Part shown: in pieces, positions 60,816 through 64,000 of the stretch
Numbering within the stretch: position 1 is the first letter of the stretch
Layout of the letters: each line of letters starts with the position of its first letter
Origin: Viscum album
Taxonomy: Eukaryota > Streptophyta > Magnoliopsida > Santalales > Viscaceae
Length of the DNA: 64,000 nucleotides
Reading direction: 5' to 3'
NCBI GenBank assembly: GCA_963277665.1
Contig: OY728121.1
Location: forward strand, 957,192,097-957,256,096
Position numbers and translations under genes: made by a program
The notes under the pieces: generated by a model
The model's database searches: none
The model's input: the letters and a program-made list of their open reading frames with translations, nothing else
What the model was told of the DNA's origin: nothing

Positions 60816-61310
60816 TCTAGAACAGTAGATAAGATGTAACACATGGGAAATAATTTTTATTAACCATAAAAATGTATTTATGTCCATCTTTAAAGGTGGA
60901 ATTAAAAAAATAATACACATCATCCACGAAGGACATAAATCAGCACCTTTTAGATGATGATTCCATTTTTAGAATAAAAGAAAGAGGATAATAGAATTGA
61001 GGGTGGATTTTACATTAAAATTATAAAATTCTAGTATATATAACATACTATATTTATCATTCATGTTCTGATGTATAACGTGATGAGGGAATAAAAAATA
61101 AAATAAAGTAAATGGGGAAAAATAAAGAAAAAGATGATTTTATCTTTTGAATTCTTCTCCTTGAGAACCTCTTTAGTGAAATTGGTTTTGGTGTTTTGGT
61201 GAGAACAAAACCTCCTGAATTTTTGAAAGTTACATTAGTTGTTTTTAGGCTGAAAATAGACAAGTATCAAGTCTTAACAGGTGTGAGTAGATAAGGTGGT
61301 GAGGAGTGGT

Positions 61311-61318
61311 ATTTATAG
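61311..61318 (-). promoter_or_regulatory. Probable TATA box of LTR F
   Basis: The minus strand reads CTATAAATACCACTCCTCAC, preceded by pyrimidine-rich CCCCTCTCCTCCA. This is a good match to plant LTR promoters and the orientation agrees with the element. Confidence 0.5.
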
Positions 61319-61958
61319 TGGAGGAGAGGGGTGTTTCTCATTATTTTATTAAAAAAATTAATTATTTTTCCTCAAGACATTGAATAGTTTTATAATTGTC
61401 ATTAAATATTTTAAAATGATGAATAATAGTTCAGGTTTATGTGTTGAAATTATACATAATCATTTATGACTCAATTATTCATGTATTATTTAATTAAAAT
61501 AAACTACTGTAATTCACTATTCATTAAAAATTCAAATATTTTAGAAACAATTACATAAATCTACCCTAACCATCTGTCTACCTTTAAAATAAATAAAGAA
61601 TATATTTTATCAAATTAATTTTCTTTTAAATCATATTATTAATTATAAAATTGTAAATAATTATTTATTTTCCATGAAAATACCAACACTTAATTTATCA
61701 TTTTTAAAACAATTATTTACATATTCCGTGATATAAATATACCATATTTTCATTTATAAGATATATAAATTTTATTTATACATTAATACGTCAGGTTACT
61801 ATTCTATTGTTCATACTACTATTCATATGGGTTACATTACTATTATAATTGTCATATTTAATAGTATATTAATATTTTAAACACGGTGTTGCGTGAAGAA
61901 TAAACACTCAATGTTTCTTAATTTCAAGAGACATACCATAAGACCATGGGGAGTTACA

Positions 61959-61970
61959 TTCTCCCTTATT
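61959..61970 (-). other. Polypurine tract of element F
   Basis: Minus strand AATAAGGGAGAA directly before TGTAACTCCCC. Confidence 0.85.
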
Positions 61971-63440
61971 ACAAAAATTTAATCCTATAAATTTCTAGTT
62001 TGTCACCAAAACAAAAAATTTGGGTAGTTCTTAATCATCATTTCTTCTGTCTCCCACGTCGCCTCTTCAATTTTATTATTTTTTCAAAATACCTTTACAA
62101 GATGAGTCATCTAATTACTCAAAACCTATTATTTAGTGTATAGAATTTGGTTAGGATCTTTATAGTAAGATTACTCAGGTTCTAATTTTATTCCTTCATT
62201 AATGAGGACATAGCTTTCTTTTGTCATGTACTTCCTTAATAAAGAAATGTGTAACAAATTTATTACTTTATAATGTCTAGGTCGAATCACCAAATTGAAA
62301 GACCCAAATCCAATTCTCTAAAAGATTTTAAAGTTTTAAATGTATCTAGGACTTAGTTTCCATTTCATTCTTAATCATATAACACAACTCCATGGAGATA
62401 CCTTCGGGAAGAATTGATCCTCTACTCGAAACTCCAAATATTTCCACTAGTTATTGAAATATCTATTTTTCCTATATTGGGTTGCTTTGATATATGATTT
62501 AACAATGTTTTCCATTGTCTTTGTTTCCTCCACAATAACTTGTAATTAAATATTCCTTCCTCCAAATTTATCCCAACAAGTTGGTGTATGAAATCTCCTT
62601 CCATGGAATTATTCATATAGTTCAATTTTAATGATTTAATGGAACAAATTGTTGCGGGAAGCCTCTACCAATGGTTAATACAGACCCCACATGCCTTGAA
62701 TTTCAAGTGGGGAATATATCAACATGTCTTCTATTGTTTAAATCATTCTCTATGACATTCCATCAATTTGAGGGTAATTATAAGTACTCAAATGAAGCTC
62801 AATATCTAATTATTTTTGAAGACTTTTCCAAAACTACAATGTAAATATTTGATCACGATCAAACACAAATGATGGTGGCGCTCCAGGATGTCTAACATCA
62901 TCATTAATATAGAGTTGTGTACTGTGATCCCGTGAAAAATTCTCCCTTATAGTGAGGAAATGCTTAGATTAGGTATGTAGATAAAAAATGCGCCATATTG
63001 AATCATTCTTTCTTGGATTTTTTGGAAATACTGGGAAGAAATAAATTTTAATATCAACTCATTTCCATATAGGAATAATAAGAGGTTTCCTGAATCCTAT
63101 AAGATATTATCTTTCATCCTTCACCTATTGAAAAACTAGACATCATGAAACATAATCATCATTTTATTTATTTATTATTATCTCACCATAAATATTACTC
63201 TGAATCTCTATAAATCTTAGTGATACCAGGGTTTACAGATAAATTCATTATAATAGAATCATCTAATAAATAAAATTTTAACATGGGTATGGAGGAAAAA
63301 AATCATCTTCCTAAATTTCATAATTCCATCCACATACCTGAAGTATATCAACTTACCATCATTAAAAACATCAATTAACCTTTGAATACTCTCATTATCA
63401 GACATAGAACATTTGATCCATTCTAATTAATATTCATTGG
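61971..63440 (-). pseudogene. Integrase and chromodomain of chromovirus F
   Basis: Minus strand, in order from 63180: IPIWKWVDI-like, HPGAPPSFVFDRDQIFTL (second catalytic D region), LDIELHLSTYNYPQIDGMS, RMIQTIEDML (DDE glutamate region altered), then YLEFRVEDQFFPKVSPW and MKWKLSPRYI, RPRHYKVINLLHISLLRKYM, and the chromodomain THLVKVF-KNNKIEEATWETE then MMIKNYPNFF (62110-62010). This matches the C-terminal region of Tekay/Del integrases almost block by block, broken by at least ten stops. Confidence 0.9.
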
Positions 63441-64000
63441 AAAAAATTGAAATTTTAATGAAGTTTTAACTTACATGACAATTTCCTTATCCATCTTTTC
63501 TAAATCCATGTACATATGATTCTTGTTAATCCTATTTTTGTATAGAACTCTATGATATTGCCTTCTTAATGCATCATCTACATTATTCACCATCCCTAAG
63601 TGGTAGTGTATTGAACAATCAAAATAACTGAGTATCTCTAGGAATCTCCTTTCCCTCATGCTATGTTCTTTCTATGAGAATATATATTTCAAACTCTTGT
63701 GATCTATATATATATCACAAATTTCACCATTGTGATATTATATCCATATCTCCAGATAATTGATTTTGGATACTTACTCAAGATCATGATTTGTATTGTT
63801 CTGTTTATGAGTTTATAACTACCTTGATGTAGATGCAATAATTTATCATTCTACATAAGAATAAATCCGAGTCATTTCATTGAGTCATCTCTATAAATAA
63901 AAAATCCACCATTTCCTGATGATAGAGTAATGATAATAGAATTCACTTATTCCCTCTAAAATTGACCAAAGCATTTTAAAAATTCATTTTTTCAAAATCT
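63441..64000 (-). pseudogene. RNase H end of chromovirus F pol, runs off window
   Basis: Minus strand: SGNGGFFIYRDDSMK (RNase H start), FVIYIDHKSLKYIFS, then MRERRFLEILSYFDCSIHYH and GMVNNVDDALRRQ (63659-63550). Same element as the integrase downstream. The RT and gag parts and the 5' LTR lie beyond position 64000. Confidence 0.9.

Larger units (their letters stand above)
59101..61958 (-). repeat. 3' LTR of chromovirus F
   Basis: The right border is exact: the minus strand passes from purine tract AAGGGAGAA to TGTAACTCCCCATGG at 61958. The left border is uncertain and is placed where LINE coding ends. The LTR holds a hairpin (59326-59368), a TATA box (61311-61318) and an AT/GT microsatellite (60782-60814). 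The 68-codon minus-strand ORF at 61057-61263 lies just downstream of the TATA box in what would be the transcript leader; I do not recognise it. Confidence 0.65.

Noticed and set aside
1..64000. tRNA, rRNA or organellar insertions
   Set aside because: I saw no rRNA-like or cloverleaf-like segments; the only tRNA-related sequences are retrotransposon primer-binding sites.

Overview
The window is plant nuclear DNA, most likely intergenic heterochromatin of an angiosperm with a large, repeat-rich, AT-rich genome. I find no host protein gene, rRNA or tRNA. Nearly everything can be placed in old transposable elements: one CACTA (En/Spm) DNA transposon, six or so Ty3/gypsy LTR retrotransposons in nested insertions (several with pol and chromodomain remains), and one L1-type LINE with an RNase H domain. 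Every coding region is broken by stops or frameshifts, so all are annotated as pseudogenes. The order and meaning of events are inferred from hand alignment; exact borders of older elements are approximate.

Layout. (1) 1-8360: 5' part of a minus-strand CACTA element: right terminal inverted repeat at 8341-8360, subterminal GCGATGGG-type repeats, a 2.3 kb AT-only minisatellite of 10-bp units, a long hairpin, a decayed TNP2 transposase (4784 to 1221) with an acidic tail, and the start of a second (TNPA/Transposase_24-like) gene running off the window. (2) 8361-11296: decayed minus-strand LTR element C, copy 1. (3) 11297-about 18672: plus-strand LTR element B with two LTRs, PBS, a gag remnant and no visible pol. 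(4) 18673-19042 and 30002-30244: a second copy of the C LTR, split by element A. (5) 19043-29996: element A, a structurally complete plus-strand chromovirus-type Ty3/gypsy element (LTR-gag-PR-RT-RH-IN-chromodomain-LTR) with a GATCGGTGTG minisatellite in both LTRs.

(6) 30245-55200: element E, a minus-strand Ty3/gypsy chromovirus. Its 3' LTR is 30245-34126, its pol/gag lies at 34127-40020, and its 5' LTR (40021-40324 plus 52706-about 55200) is split by element D (40325-52705), which is flanked by a perfect 5-bp duplication ATGAG. D has 4.8-5.1 kb LTRs and only 2.4 kb of non-coding interior, so it looks non-autonomous. E carries a tandem duplication of gag-zinc knuckle-protease. (7) 55203-about 59100: LINE on the minus strand. 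(8) about 59100-64000: 3' LTR and the integrase/chromodomain/RNase H end of another minus-strand chromovirus, F, continuing beyond the window.

There is no cooperating gene system here. The interesting material is structural: the nested insertion record, the unusual tandem arrays, the G-quadruplex-prone block in an otherwise AT-rich LTR, and the duplicated gag-protease module.
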